Below are positions 1-10,848 of a stretch of DNA of 64,000 bases, piece by piece; the stretch's first letter is position 1, and every line of letters starts with the position of its first letter. The stretch covers positions 33,117,969 to 33,181,968 of the forward strand of contig OW028584.1 of assembly GCA_932294295.1 (NCBI GenBank), written 5' to 3'. A program made the translations under genes and the position numbers. Origin of the DNA: Alitta virens (taxonomy: Eukaryota > Annelida > Polychaeta > Phyllodocida > Nereididae). The notes under the pieces are model-generated. The model saw only the letters and a list, made by a program, of their open reading frames with translations. It was not told the DNA's origin and did not search any database.

Positions 1-109
1 ACACCTGGTCAGCTGACCTTTTGATCAACTGACTGACCTGAATTAGGTCAGAAACTTTTCAACAAGAAGCAGCAATGGCAGCCCAAGCAGGGCTGTCATG
101 TCATGCTTG

Positions 110-613
110 TTAATAGACAATACAACTAGTTAAAACCAACTTGGAAGCCTCAGTTGTCAGTGCCACACAACTATAGCGCTTGACGTCCGACTGGCCCAGT
201 TTAACTTTAAAAGGTCCAAAACAATCAAGTCCTACGAATGTGAAGGGGGGGCTTTCTGCCTCAATTCTCTCCGGAATATGATCCGCCATTTTTTGATGAC
301 CAGTATCCGCAAACAATCTCTTACACTTTTTACACTTGTGAGCAACACCTTTTGCCAATTTGCGGACTCTTGTTATCCAAAAACGTTTCCTGACTTCACT
401 GACAACCCATTCACGACCCAGATGAGCTGCTGCATGGGTTTCCTGTACGATGGGATGAGCAACAGGGTTATCACCTGGAATAAGGTAAGGATGTTTACTG
501 CATTCAGGAATGTCAGAATACTTCAATCTGCCTCCTACCCTGATACCATTCTGGTCATCAAGAACCGAATCGAATTTCTTCAAAGGTGATGTTACAGAAT
601 TTCCACGAGACAA
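110..613 (-). pseudogene. BEL/Pao integrase fragment
   Basis: This 167-residue open piece holds the integrase zinc-binding region: two histidines in a HAAAHLG block, then KCKKCKRL. It is followed by the start of the catalytic core, where the first acidic residue sits in GLDCFGPF. The core then loses alignment and stops at 110, before the remaining catalytic residues. The fragment is therefore inactive. It lies downstream of RNase H on the minus strand, as expected for BEL/Pao pol. Confidence 0.85.
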
Positions 614-747
614 GTCCTTGATCTCTTTGGCATTCGACTTTTCCTGGATATACTTGATAATACACAGCTCTGCTTTGTCGATCTCATGAACTGTGAGACT
701 GGCACCAGAAATAGGACAAGAATACTCTAGCTTATCTCTCAGTCAGA

Positions 748-2344
748 TCAGCCAGGCAATTGCACATTTAAGTCTGTACCAGTCAGAGTAATACTCTGCT
801 GCAATGGATGGTCTTCAGGATGAGTAGATGTCAGGTGACACACGTCAACTTTGGTGACTTTGACTCCAGGATCATCTTCAGGCAATGACGAATCACACAT
901 ATTGATGTTCCGCTCACTTTTGTATGACCTCAGGAATTCAGGACCTTGACACCATACGTCCACATCCATGTTTTCTGCACATTCACCCCTGGACACCACA
1001 TCTGCAGGGTTTAGCTTACCAGATATGTGCAACCACTGACTGGGACTTGTGAGCTCATGAATTCTGCTGACTTAATTACTCACATAAATCTGGAATCTAC
1101 GTGACTCATTCAGGATGTATTTGAGGACAATCTCGCTGTCTACCCAAAAGTAGGACCTTGCCAGTTCATAATCCAGCTCTCTTCTGAGCATAGCATCAAC
1201 CTCATCTGACATCACGGCTGCCTGAAGCTCCAAACGTGGAATGGTAACACTTCTGAGTGGAGTTACTCGAGTCTTAGCAGTTATCAGCGATATATTTATA
1301 CTGCCATGCTTGTCTATACTTCTCAGGTAGGTACAGCAGCCATAAACCTTCATGCTAGCATCACTGAAGTTATGCAATTCCAATACAACATCTGACTCAT
1401 TGAATGGCATAACACATCCAGGAAATCTGAACTTGGTTAACTTTGCCAAATCTTGCAACCAGACATGTCACTTGTGTTGTAGTTCTGGAGGAACAATTTC
1501 ATCCCAGGACAATATAAGTCGCATGGCTTCTTGAAAAATGAGACGACCCAGCAAAATTACTGGACTGACTAGTCCCAGTGGATCATATGTTGATGAGACC
1601 ACACTCAGCATTTCTCGTCTAGTCACCTTAGGAGAATCTGCAACATTCACATCAAAATAGAAATGGTCATCTCCAACACACCACTTTACTCCTAGAGCTT
1701 TGCTGTTCACCTCCCTGTTTAGATCTTTAACTTCCTTGGCTCTGTCCTTCATGGGAATATGGCACAATATTTCAAATTTTGTAAGCTTGAATCTGCCATT
1801 ACTGAGCAGCTTAGTTGTACCATCAATAACAGCAATCACCTCATCTCTATTGGCCACTGACCTCAAACAATCATCTACGTAGAAACTTCACATTATTGTG
1901 TCAGCTACAACAGAATCAGGATTGACAGTGTCATACAATACCCTCCTCAATGCATAGGTTGAGCTAGCAGCACACCATATCCCACCGAACACGTTCCTAG
2001 TCATGCGATAATTTTGCATGCTACCATCTTCGTCGAACCAGAGGAAGCGGAGAGCATTACGGCCCTCTGGTGGGATAAGCACCTGGTAGTACGTCGGCCA
2101 TAAATGCATACCGATATTGACGGAACCTCAGGAGAACATGCAGGAGTTTGTTGTTCAGATCTGGTCCCTGGTAGCACTTGTCGTTCAGCGACTCACCCTC
2201 ATACTTGGCCGTGCAGTCAAAGACTATTCTTGTCTTTCCAGGGTTCTTGTCTGTAATAACTGCTTGGTGAGGTAAATACCACACCTTATCATAACATGTT
2301 TCATTATCAGGTACGCTTTCTGCATAGCCACATTTCATCATCAT
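748..2344 (-). pseudogene. BEL/Pao reverse transcriptase and RNase H, broken
   Basis: The open pieces at 2057-2344, 1888-2109, 1468-1866, 1072-1458 and 748-1032 are consecutive parts of one BEL/Pao pol. The reverse transcriptase palm is recognisable by WYLPHQAVI, GKTRIVFDC and YEGESLNDK. The catalytic YVDD box is encoded at 1870-1881. An in-frame TGA at 1888-1890 lies just upstream of it, and a frame change lies near 2060-2110. The connection region has ALGVKW and STYDPLGLVSP. RNase H is recognised by HNFSDAS, IPRLELQAA and FWVDSEIVL. The 748-1032 piece carries NPADVVSRG, the usual link to the integrase. Confidence 0.88.
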
Positions 2345-2433
2345 ACTGGGACATCAGATTTTTCTTCATCAAATTTGTTGTGATTGATTTAAGTCTAGAA
2401 GTTGCCACACTTATGTTGTTTGGAATCTATATA

Positions 2434-3055
2434 TTACTCTATCCATGGTATGGGGAGTTCATAATGTCCACTTACTTTATGAACCTTACTATCCCACAAT
2501 TCCAAACTAGTATTTGAGAGATTTTTATTTTCAATATCCCACATCTTCTCCACGTTCTCATCTAAAGAAATTGCGCTTACAAAATGTGAGATTGCTTTTG
2601 TACTGGCTGATGGCATGTGGCAAGCGGGACCATTGACGGACCATCCGAACTTGGTTCTCACAGCGAACGGCTCATCTTGGGCACCCTGTCTCACTTCTAG
2701 GGGAATCAGCACTGCAGCACAATCCTGTCCAATCAGTATGTCAACATGTTTACATCCTGGTACATAGGTAATTCTGCAAGGTGAGAATACACTTTGACAT
2801 TCACATCACAACTTGGAACAGGTATTTTGTCAACAACTAACACATTTGACATTCTCAGTGAATTGCTGCCATGACTTCAAAGTCTACAAGTGTTGAGGTC
2901 TTTTCCTCTGTACCATTAAGTGTACTTAACATGTACTTAGTGTTTCGTCCCTCGATATTCAGTCTCCGCACTAAACCGCTGGAGCAGAAACTGCTGGTTG
3001 AGGCTGTGTCTAGAAGAACTTGAGCATCAACATCATCATTCACCTTTACACACAC
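2434..3055 (-). pseudogene. BEL/Pao aspartic protease (A17-like) region
   Basis: The piece at 2855-3055 contains VLLDTAST, the aspartyl protease active-site box of the A17 family. The piece at 2434-2712 has PFAVRTKFGWSVNG, the conserved block between protease and reverse transcriptase in BEL/Pao elements. The two pieces are separated by stops, so no protease could be made from this copy. Position between zinc knuckle and reverse transcriptase agrees with the family order. Confidence 0.8.
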
Positions 3056-3067
3056 ACATTCGACAGG

Positions 3068-4690
3068 TTAGTACACATTTGAACATGTTGAAGTACTCGC
3101 ATTAGTAACTTGATTAACATCATTACTAACACCATTGTCGCTATTTCTGTTACTGCTAGTAGACTGAGATATGTGAATATACCTAGAATGGCACTTTCCA
3201 CATCCTGGAACTGTACATGTGTAATCTTTCCTACATTCACTTATCACAAAGACCATGATCAGTTACTAATTTCAGTCTATCTACCGGCTTCATACCTTAG
3301 AATGTACTACAGTATAGGACAGACAGACAGACAGACAGAAAGTATTTATTTTGACCATAAACTTACAATTTAAATAAACAAAAATAATCAAGGAAAACTG
3401 GTTATATTATGGTCATAGGAGACATGCACTAAGGCCAAAAGCCGCTGACGTGCATGCCACCTATGAGCCATTTGGTGTTATAATATATGAGTATTGGCTA
3501 CAAATGAAAGGAAAATCATGGTAAGGATTGCAAGTGCTACAAGCAGGACAGTACCAAATTTTTACCTATATTTACATTAATTGTTTTTAATCACATGTTC
3601 GCTGATGGGCTACCTTATACCCTTTTTAGATAGAATGATAAACCATGAAGACTATGTGTGCTCATTTTATCTATGATAATTTTTGGTGCTTGATTAATTA
3701 GTTGTGGTAATCTATTTTTGATTGAGCTTTTTGACAGTTGGTACCTGAGCCAGGGGATTACTAATAGATGTCTGTCTCTTGTTGGATAGGGGTGAATATC
3801 TAACTGCCGGGGAAAATTAAACTGCTGAAAGTAGTGTGGTAGATTTTGGTTAGTAAATCTGTGGTAAAATTTCCACTCCTGTAAATGCAAGATATCATCT
3901 AATTTTAATAAACTAAGTTGTTTGAAGAGCGGATTTGTATGGGAATTATACTTGCTTTTTCTGATTATTCTTATCGCTCTTTTTTGCAGTTTCATTAACC
4001 TATTTGATTTTAATCCCCAAAGTAAAACACCGTAAAGTAACTGTGATAAGACAAGAGAATTATATATTACAAGTAATGTTTCAGTTGGAAGAAACCGTTT
4101 AACATGAGGAGGTCTCTTCCATTTAGTACCTGATTGTTCACTGGCAGTTGTGCTGAATGAAGTGGAGGTCTTGACCTGCTGAGGCATCACTGGCTTGAAC
4201 CTGCCGGCTTCTGAAGACTTGCTACCAATTCTACCATAGACTGGGTCAGTGGCCTCTTCTGCTTCCCTACCAACAAACTTGACAAACACATCGAAACCAG
4301 GATACACATTATTATCATGCCTATAGTCTATAGCATGTCGTTTCCACCGGAGCTGAAGATAATGTTGAAGACGAATTACGACCTCGAATATATACGACTG
4401 ACTGTCAACTTCTGATATACGATTCATCCGTGACAGGGTTATCTGACAATTCTGCAATTCATTTGCCAGATGTTGTAGATCATCTGCAGACTTGATGGGT
4501 TTGCCGTTACGGATGTCGTGAACCATCATTGCCGAAGCGTCTCATCAGGATCTCTCGTGCTTGTTTGTAGCCTTCATCACCATCAAGAAGAATGCAAGAC
4601 TTAATAGCTTCTTTTGCCCTGCATTTTGTGTATTGGAGTAAGCGTGTAAATTTAACTTTACTATCACAGTTAACTTTATCCATTGTTATA
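3068..4690 (-). pseudogene. BEL/Pao gag (DUF1759-like) split by a LINE insertion
   Basis: The upstream part (about 4112-4690) has a DUF1759-type gag core: RLLQYTKCRAKEAIKSC and YKQAREILMRRFG, with a frameshift near 4530. The downstream part (about 3068-3310) has RLKLVTDHGLC and, after a frame change, a Cys/His cluster CRKDYTCTVPGCGKCH that marks the zinc knuckle. Between the two parts lies about 790 bp of LINE sequence. The gag reading frame happens to run on into the LINE frame, which gives a 304-codon chimeric open frame at 3615-4529. That frame is an accident of insertion. Confidence 0.8.
3319..4107 (-). mobile_element. 5'-truncated LINE (non-LTR retrotransposon) 3' end
   Basis: The minus-strand frame from about 4107 to 3615 encodes the C-terminal end of a non-LTR reverse transcriptase. 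It has the IYNSLVLSQLLYGVLLWG block, then LQKRAIRII, then a conserved tail ending at a stop. The 3' UTR carries AATAAA-like sequence and ends in a short (ACAG)n tract at about 3319-3339 on the plus strand, which reads as (CTGT)n on the element strand. Such microsatellite tails are typical of some LINE families. The element sits inside the BEL/Pao gag, so it is the younger insertion. Confidence 0.75.
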
Positions 4691-5004
4691 AATGTGCATC
4701 ACAAAATTAGGATTATTGCTATGTATATGTACTAACTGCAAAACACATTCAGATAATCATATGGTGGACCGCATGCTAGTGGCATCTAATGCCTTAATGT
4801 GGGTCTCCATAGGCTATCATAATGTATTTGTTGCATAATCCATACTTGCACTATATTTCTGTCCAAATAAAAGTCTTCTGTATCTTTGTATCCACATAAT
4901 AATACTGCAGTGATATTCACTTCAGTCATTTGCCCAGGGGCACATGTGTGTAATGTTCTTTAAAAAAGGGAAAAGCTTGATTTGGGAGCAACACAGTTGC
5001 TGAA
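4691..5004. other. Non-coding spacer, nothing recognised
   Basis: This 314-bp stretch lies between the truncated BEL/Pao gag and the Crypton remnant. I see no coding signal, repeat end or RNA gene in it. Confidence 0.5.
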
Positions 5005-6436
5005 TATTCCGACTCAGTCACTTTTCCAGGCCAATAGGAGCAGCAGATATGATCAGGATATTAAAACTGAAAATGCATTTGCTGATTCATTGTAGGATAG
5101 GATACCTGCTAATACACGAAAAAGCACTGAATCTGCAGTTAGGACATATGAAGCTTGGCGTTTGTGGCGAGAGAATAGGGTGGAACCCTCGCAGAATCTA
5201 GCTTTCCCATACCCAGTTTATGCCCAGACATGGTCTAAAACTCAGATTTTCGTAAATGGGATTATTGACTGGCAAGGTATGTCACTTATTTTGTGGTATT
5301 TAGACTGTTTAGGAAAATATGGTAATGAAATAATTTAAAGAAAGCAAATTTGCTTTTTTTTTTCGGTGTTGTCAGTTTTCAAAGGTAAGCACTCAGCATG
5401 TTCAGCAACTGAAATGGTTTATGAGCTGTTTCATGATGTTTTATGATAATTTGGTAAGTAAGTAAATATAGTCCAGTGGCGGATCCAGGAAGCTTTTAAA
5501 GGGGGGGGGGGGCGACATAAAAAATGCAAGGAAAGTAGGCCAACATTTCAGGAAATATAGATATCATTAGATAGGAAATATTCTGTAGAGTAAGAATTTT
5601 GAGCACCCTCTTGATCCTGCAATGTGGTGTTACAATTGAATTTTGCCACTTATTCCCACCCATATGAAGTTTTGTACCAGATACTACCTGCCTAGGGATC
5701 TATTAGTTTTATTTAGATTATGTTATAGTACATTTTTTTTTGTCATTCATAGGTTTAATGATGAAGCCAGAACAGAGGATGGCAACCCTTACTCGCCGTC
5801 TTCCTTGACCTGTTTAATTGCTGGTATTCAACGTTATGGCAGGGACGTCTTGAAAATTCACGAATTTAGGCTGTTTGATAAAGGAAACTCCCTGGACAGA
5901 AGGCGAAAATTTTTGCTAGCAAATGGAGAAGGGCGCCACAAGGACGAGATAACTGAGGAACAAGAAAGACAATTATGGAACAAAGGTATTTTTAGCAGGA
6001 AAATAGCCACTGGATTACTCAACATCGTTTACTTTTATAACATGAAAGTATTTGGATTCCGTTCAGTAGATGAACATGAACATTTAATGCAAGAACAGTA
6101 TGAGTTTGGCAATATTGGCCCCAGATGTATTGTACCAATGTTTAATTAATATCTCCGGAGACTGGCAGATTCTATAGGAAACCACTGCAAAATAAACCAA
6201 CTGGAGAAATACATTTCAGTAGGCAAGTGGTAGGAAAGAACACATTAGCAAAATGTATCCCTAACATGATGAGAGAAGCTGGCATCGACATCACAGGCAG
6301 GAACATCAGTGGTGACAGTGGGAAAGTTACATGTGCGACACGGTTATATCAAGAAGGATTTGATGAACAGGCCATAAAGGGGCGTACAGGTCACATATCT
6401 GATGCTGTTCGGGAATACAAAAGGCCATCCCAGTAA
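5005..6436 (+). pseudogene. Crypton-type tyrosine recombinase (DUF3504-like), broken
   Basis: Three blocks resemble Crypton-derived DUF3504 recombinases. At about 5102-5276 is the N-terminal block NTRKSTESAVRTYEAWRLW, with an in-frame TAG just before it at 5093-5095. At 5753-6149 is the core, with DGNPYSPSSL and ITEEQERQLWNKG. At about 6149-6436 is the C-terminal block ending GRTGHISDAVREYKRPS, which holds the likely catalytic tyrosine. A donor-like GTATGT follows 5275 and an acceptor lies at 5751-5752, but their phases do not match. A frameshift lies near 6147, and a stretch before it looks deleted. In the C-terminal block the usual His and Arg positions read Asp and Lys (GDSGKVT). The gene looks dead; domestication is unlikely with these breaks. 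Confidence 0.75.
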
Positions 6437-6919
6437 ATGTTTGCAGCTGCCCAATCCCATAAACACTCCTCCTGCCCCTAAAACGCCTGCCACATGTACT
6501 GCTGTTGAAGATGAAGTTGACTGTGCTGCTAGTGTTCCAGCAGGGCAGAATTTTCTTGAAATCACTGTCCTTTAATGTGTTGGCAAAATTGTTATTTCAA
6601 GAAATGGAAAGAAACTAAGACTTAATCAAAACAGTTTGCGAGTTTACAGTTTGTTTGACTAAGTCACTCATGATGTCACGGATTAAGTTTAAAAAAACTA
6701 TTCTACGTTATTATTACAACGATAATAAATCGGGGCTCAAAATACTTGACATTAGGCATCCGTTGGGTTACACCTAAATCAGGGTTAAAGTACTTTCTTC
6801 GTAGCTGGCAACCATCCAGATTTTCACGGAGGGGTTAACAAATTAAAATGCATAGCGGGGACCACTGAATTTTGTAATATTTTTAAATTAAAATGAACTA
6901 GGCTCTAAATCCGCCACTG
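5474..6919. repeat. Inverted pair of hAT-like ends around the Crypton core
   Basis: CAGTGGCGGATCCAG at 5474-5488 and its near inverse complement ending ATCCGCCACTG at 6919 face each other. The outer 11 bases match perfectly, and a G run follows the left end. Flanking octamers are alike only in part (ATATAGTC versus ATATTCTG), so a target duplication is not proven. The N-terminal Crypton exon lies outside this pair. The two ends may therefore be separate repeat fragments. Confidence 0.4.
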
Positions 6920-6955
6920 ATATTCTGTCTAAATTATACTACCATCTTTTTCAGG

Positions 6956-7087
6956 TACTATTTTTTGGGGAACATTGGCCTTGCCAAGTATGAGAATGGA
7001 ACCCCTTGGCAGAAAATTGTATTAGTGTTTGCAACATTCAATTCTATTGCGAATCCATTTGTTTACACCATGTTAATGCCAGTTTAA
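6956..7087 (+). CDS. Last exon of a possible class A GPCR (helix 7)
   Basis: After a good acceptor (pyrimidine tract then AG at 6953-6954), a 43-codon open frame ends at TAA 7085-7087. It contains FATFNSIANPFVY. The NSxxNPxxY pattern is the helix-7 signature of rhodopsin-like receptors, and the hydrophobic run before it fits that helix. The protein would end only a few residues later (TMLMPV), so the cytoplasmic tail would be very short. Frame implies that the upstream exon ends in phase 2. I see no upstream exon in the window; it would lie beyond position 1, with the transposon cluster filling the intron. An AATAAA follows at 7103-7108. The match is short, so a chance hit or pseudogene is possible. 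Confidence 0.5.
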   Translation, partial: YYFLGNIGLAKYENGTPWQKIVLVFATFNSIANPFVYTMLMPV

Positions 7088-7102
7088 AGAAAAAGTTTAA
7101 CT

Positions 7103-7108
7103 AATAAA
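7103..7108 (+). terminator. Polyadenylation signal AATAAA
   Basis: AATAAA lies 16 bp after the stop codon of the putative GPCR exon, at the distance expected for a very short 3' UTR. Confidence 0.4.
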
Positions 7109-7792
7109 CTAATATAGACTGTACATTCGTTTTTATTACATCAGTTATATTTGCAAAACTGTCAAACATTGTTACATTTATGAAAAGATATTGTCAGACA
7201 ATTATGTTTCAAGAGATAATAGACTTGAAAATCATCATAAAACAATTGCATGAATGCAATAATGTTAAAAATATAAAATAGTGCTGATAGCACAAGTCTT
7301 GTGAATCGCGATAAAAATCTACAATATTATCGAACTACATGAAATAAATATATTTCACTGGATAAATGATGTTATTGACAAAGACAAGACACCACAATGA
7401 TGTCATATGAATATTAAACTTTTACAATGAACCATAAATGGGGCGGCTGTGTTTTTAAGTTCCATGGGTAACTCCTTAGCTGGATATCACATCAGAAGAT
7501 ACATAGGTGGCATGTAGGCAGGATACTTACAATAGAAGTGTGAGAGTGTATGTTTTTTCACCGTTCTCGTAAACTGAGACTTTTCGACTACACAATTAAT
7601 TTTTTTATTATTGACTTCATTAATGCCATAAAAGTTAACATTTCATTGTCTTTCATTCTTTGATAGGAAAAAAACGTTTGTCAGCTTCGTCATTAAACAC
7701 AGCCTTCATTGCATACAGTCTGACATAAGTCATTATTTGATGGACAGCACTACAGCAAGATTACAAATATATACGAAGTAGCATATAACTAT
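7109..7792. other. Intergenic, AT-rich
   Basis: This lies between the 3' ends of the convergent GPCR exon and the minus-strand TRP-like gene. It probably holds 3' UTR of the latter. No other feature is seen. Confidence 0.5.
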
Positions 7793-9490
7793 TCACAGTG
7801 AATGGTGAACTTCTATCAATACTTTGTTAGTTTTTATTATGAAGATTTTGTTAACAAGATACCTGTGAATATTCCTCACAATTGGTAAGTTTCTTAGCCG
7901 TTCCTCCAGAATGGAAATTATTGTGGCCCTTTGGGCATTAACAATTATATCACTGTGTTGGTTGAGATGAGCAACTGTGTCTGCGAATATGGCAATGACA
8001 AAGTTAAGCAATATAATTTCACAGATTATGTGCACAGACATCTCTAAAATGGCATAAAATGGATTTTCAGTTACAGTTTCAATATCTACTGGACTGTTAC
8101 CAACAATTAAACTGTAATTTAAATAAAATACCTTAATGATTCCTAAGGGCTGGAATTTTGAAAAGACAGTGAACAGAATAGAACGACTAGATCGTACTAT
8201 GGTAAGCCAGAAAGTCATCTCAAACACAAATGAAATAAAACAGAACAGAACAAAGTTGCGGGCGAGTCGCTGAATGATAATGACGTAATGGCCAACGTAT
8301 GGCAAAGTTTGAATGAAAAACATTATCAGCCATGGTAGTAGGACATCAATGCTTAAAAGAAAGTATTGTTGGATTTGTGGAGGTAGGAATGGTGAGGCAA
8401 AGCACTTGGCTAGTTCATTGCTGTATGCTATCATCATGATTACATACAATGTTGCAAGCAATAGCTGGTAAAATCCAATATGAGTGATGCCATTTTTCTT
8501 GCCTGCAGGCACAGCAACTATTGCACTCCATTTTTTCCACAACAGACTGACTTCTACTATATCGAATAACAAACCAATAAAAGCATGACTGAAAATATAC
8601 ATTGCAACAATACAATGTAGAGCAGTGGCATGGGTATCCACAACACAGACCTCTGTGTCCATCAATGTCTGATTGAGTCTTTCAGGAGAACAGGAAAATG
8701 GTCCTTCTAAAGTGTATTATATATGGGCGCTAATAAGAAGGAATCTCGTAAGGGCCCACATTATCAGGAATGGTAAATTGACCATGATTTTCTTCATCAA
8801 CCATGTCACTATAATGCCTGAGCGAAAGAATCTTGTTGCACTGTCATTCTGTAAAGATTCTACAGACATGAATGCAGTTAAATATAGTAAACTGTAAGGT
8901 CTTCTGTTCTCGCCTTCATACTCAGTGACATCAAAATAACTAGTTTGATAAACTCCTGACTGTTTCTCTTCAACTTTACATATCTCAAACATAGCCATAA
9001 ACAAATCCCAGGTGTCTAACTGTGCAGCATACTCAAGTGGATTTAGATTTTGCTCATTTGAAGTTTTTATCATCTTTTCAAATACATTTGGTGGTACAGT
9101 TATCATGATCCATTGAAAGCTTTTGATACATAAATATTCAGCCTCCTGCCCACTCAAATGACTTCTTAGGGCCAAACAATGTAGTGCATTGTTACCATGA
9201 CTGTCGCAAGCATCAATCTCGGCACCATAATCCAATAGCACTTTGATAACATCAAATGCAGCAAATGCCACAGCATAGCAAATTGAAAGTTCAATGTTAT
9301 ATTCTGCATTTTGGTTTCTAAACTTTTTATCATGTGAATCAGTGTGCGTGTCTAGTTTCCCATGCAGTAGTTTATGTCCTCTGGCTTTGCTAGTCCTCTG
9401 CAAAATTTGTTCAACGACTTCATCATTATTTGACATGATAGCCTTAATCCAATCATGGTCTGTGTAAAATTCATAATATTCCAGTGTCAT
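7793..9490 (-). pseudogene. Ankyrin/TRP-like channel paralog with one in-frame stop
   Basis: From ATG at 9488-9490 to the stop at 7793, one frame of 566 codons covers the whole length of the intact paralog at 10849-12552. It has the same order: ankyrin-like N-terminus, six hydrophobic segments, S6 block LLNFVIAIFADTVAHL, and a C-terminal IEVHHSL. The only break I see is TAA at 8717-8719 (codon 258), in the extracellular side of S1. The paralog has TAC (tyrosine) at this place, so a single base change explains it. The gene has no intron. It could be a young pseudogene, a null allele, or a base-call error; readthrough seems less likely. It is head-to-head with the intact gene, 1.36 kb away. Without the stop it would be a plasma-membrane cation-channel-like protein. 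Confidence 0.8.
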
Positions 9491-10848
9491 GGCTGTTTAA
9501 GACTTTTTTGGTTCCTATGTTAACTGACTAAATTGAATGAGGTAACAATGCCACAACAGTTCGGTAAAGCAGGAAAGCTCAGCATGATGGCAATAAAATA
9601 CGGCTTCTGGTAATCTACCTGTTCACGAGAGGTTTACAAATAATAGCTGCATGCGTTATCAATTAATTTCTAATGGGATATTATTTGATGATTCAGTCAA
9701 ATGAGATGACGGCCACGTTCGCAAGGAATGAAGTAAGTGCATTCAGCAACTCCGTTAAAAGCCTCTACCGGGTGAGGTAGTAATGTTAATTAATGACTGT
9801 TTTGGTGACTCACGTACACAATACGCTGACATCCATTGAAAGGAAACAGTTGGATTTTATTATCCCATAAAGACATCCATGATTTGTAGTAGAATGTTGG
9901 CTGTGTCTGTAAAACATTGCATAATATAGATTTAAACTCATTCGTATAAAAATTGATGGACTCGTCAAATCCTCTTCGGCAATGTATTTCAGCAAATTTT
10001 CCAACAATTTTAAAGCAAAAGATTTAAGAAAAAGAAATGTTATCTAATCTTAGACTAAAGTTATGAGACAGTTTAAATGTGAAGGTTCAAATGATTGGCT
10101 GTCTCGAGCAGTGCTGAACACATCTAGTCCAACTTTCTTGCTGTTTTCTTGCTGTCGTCTTATTTATTTTGTCTTCAATGTGTTTTACACCACAAGCTAT
10201 CCACCTTTACATGCTTTATAACGCTTAGGCATGTATATGTAAGGAACAATAGTGGACTTACACGTATGCATTGATGTACCAGTTTCACACTGTGAGGCAG
10301 CGTCACGGATACAAGGGGCGCTGTTGCATCACAGGTCTGGTGTTTGTTTTATTGATGATGCCATCTAGTATTGTACATTGGTAACGTCATGTATTTCCAT
10401 TTGCACATAATCGTGCCTCCTCCACTGGAGAGCAATCTTGTGACATCACCAACGTGAAAGTCCTCTTTTTTAGACATATTTCTATATATATTTATATTAC
10501 ATATACTATTGTAGGTATATGAACAGAAGCACATACAAGCATTATAAATTTTATTGAACAAGCGTCCAGATTGCTTTGCTGGATTGTGTATAAAAACAAT
10601 AATTTTGGGCCTGTAGGTAATGATATACTAATATTTGTACAGATGTGGACTACACAATTATGTTCCTAATGGATTCCATTAATTCATTAGCTCATGTGCA
10701 AGAATAAAAGCGTTTTATTAATAAATTATTCAGATCATTGCTTGTAACAATAATTGACTGTATTTGTCAGTCAAGCTGTGTAGATACACCTCATAACTTG
10801 TCGGAAACCTACGACACAACAGGAAAATATTATAAATATTAAAAAGAC
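9491..10848. promoter_or_regulatory. Divergent intergenic region between two TRP-like genes
   Basis: These 1,358 bp separate the start codons of the two head-to-head paralogs, so both promoters must lie here if the coding exons are first exons. No coding signal is visible. A TATA-like AT-rich stretch lies just before each start (for example TATAAATATT at 10831-10840). I cannot assign specific sites. Confidence 0.4.

Larger units (their letters stand above)
1..4690 (-). mobile_element. Decayed BEL/Pao LTR retrotransposon, with a LINE inserted
   Basis: Read on the minus strand, the domain order is gag (DUF1759-like), zinc knuckle, aspartic protease, reverse transcriptase, RNase H, integrase. 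This is the standard BEL/Pao order. The open pieces are split by stops and frameshifts, so the copy is dead. No long terminal repeat is visible on either side. The gag side is lost near 4690, and the integrase side decays near 110 and runs to the window edge. A LINE fragment (about 3319-4107) interrupts the gag. Family assignment rests on several conserved blocks and is firm; the exact ends are not. Confidence 0.9.
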
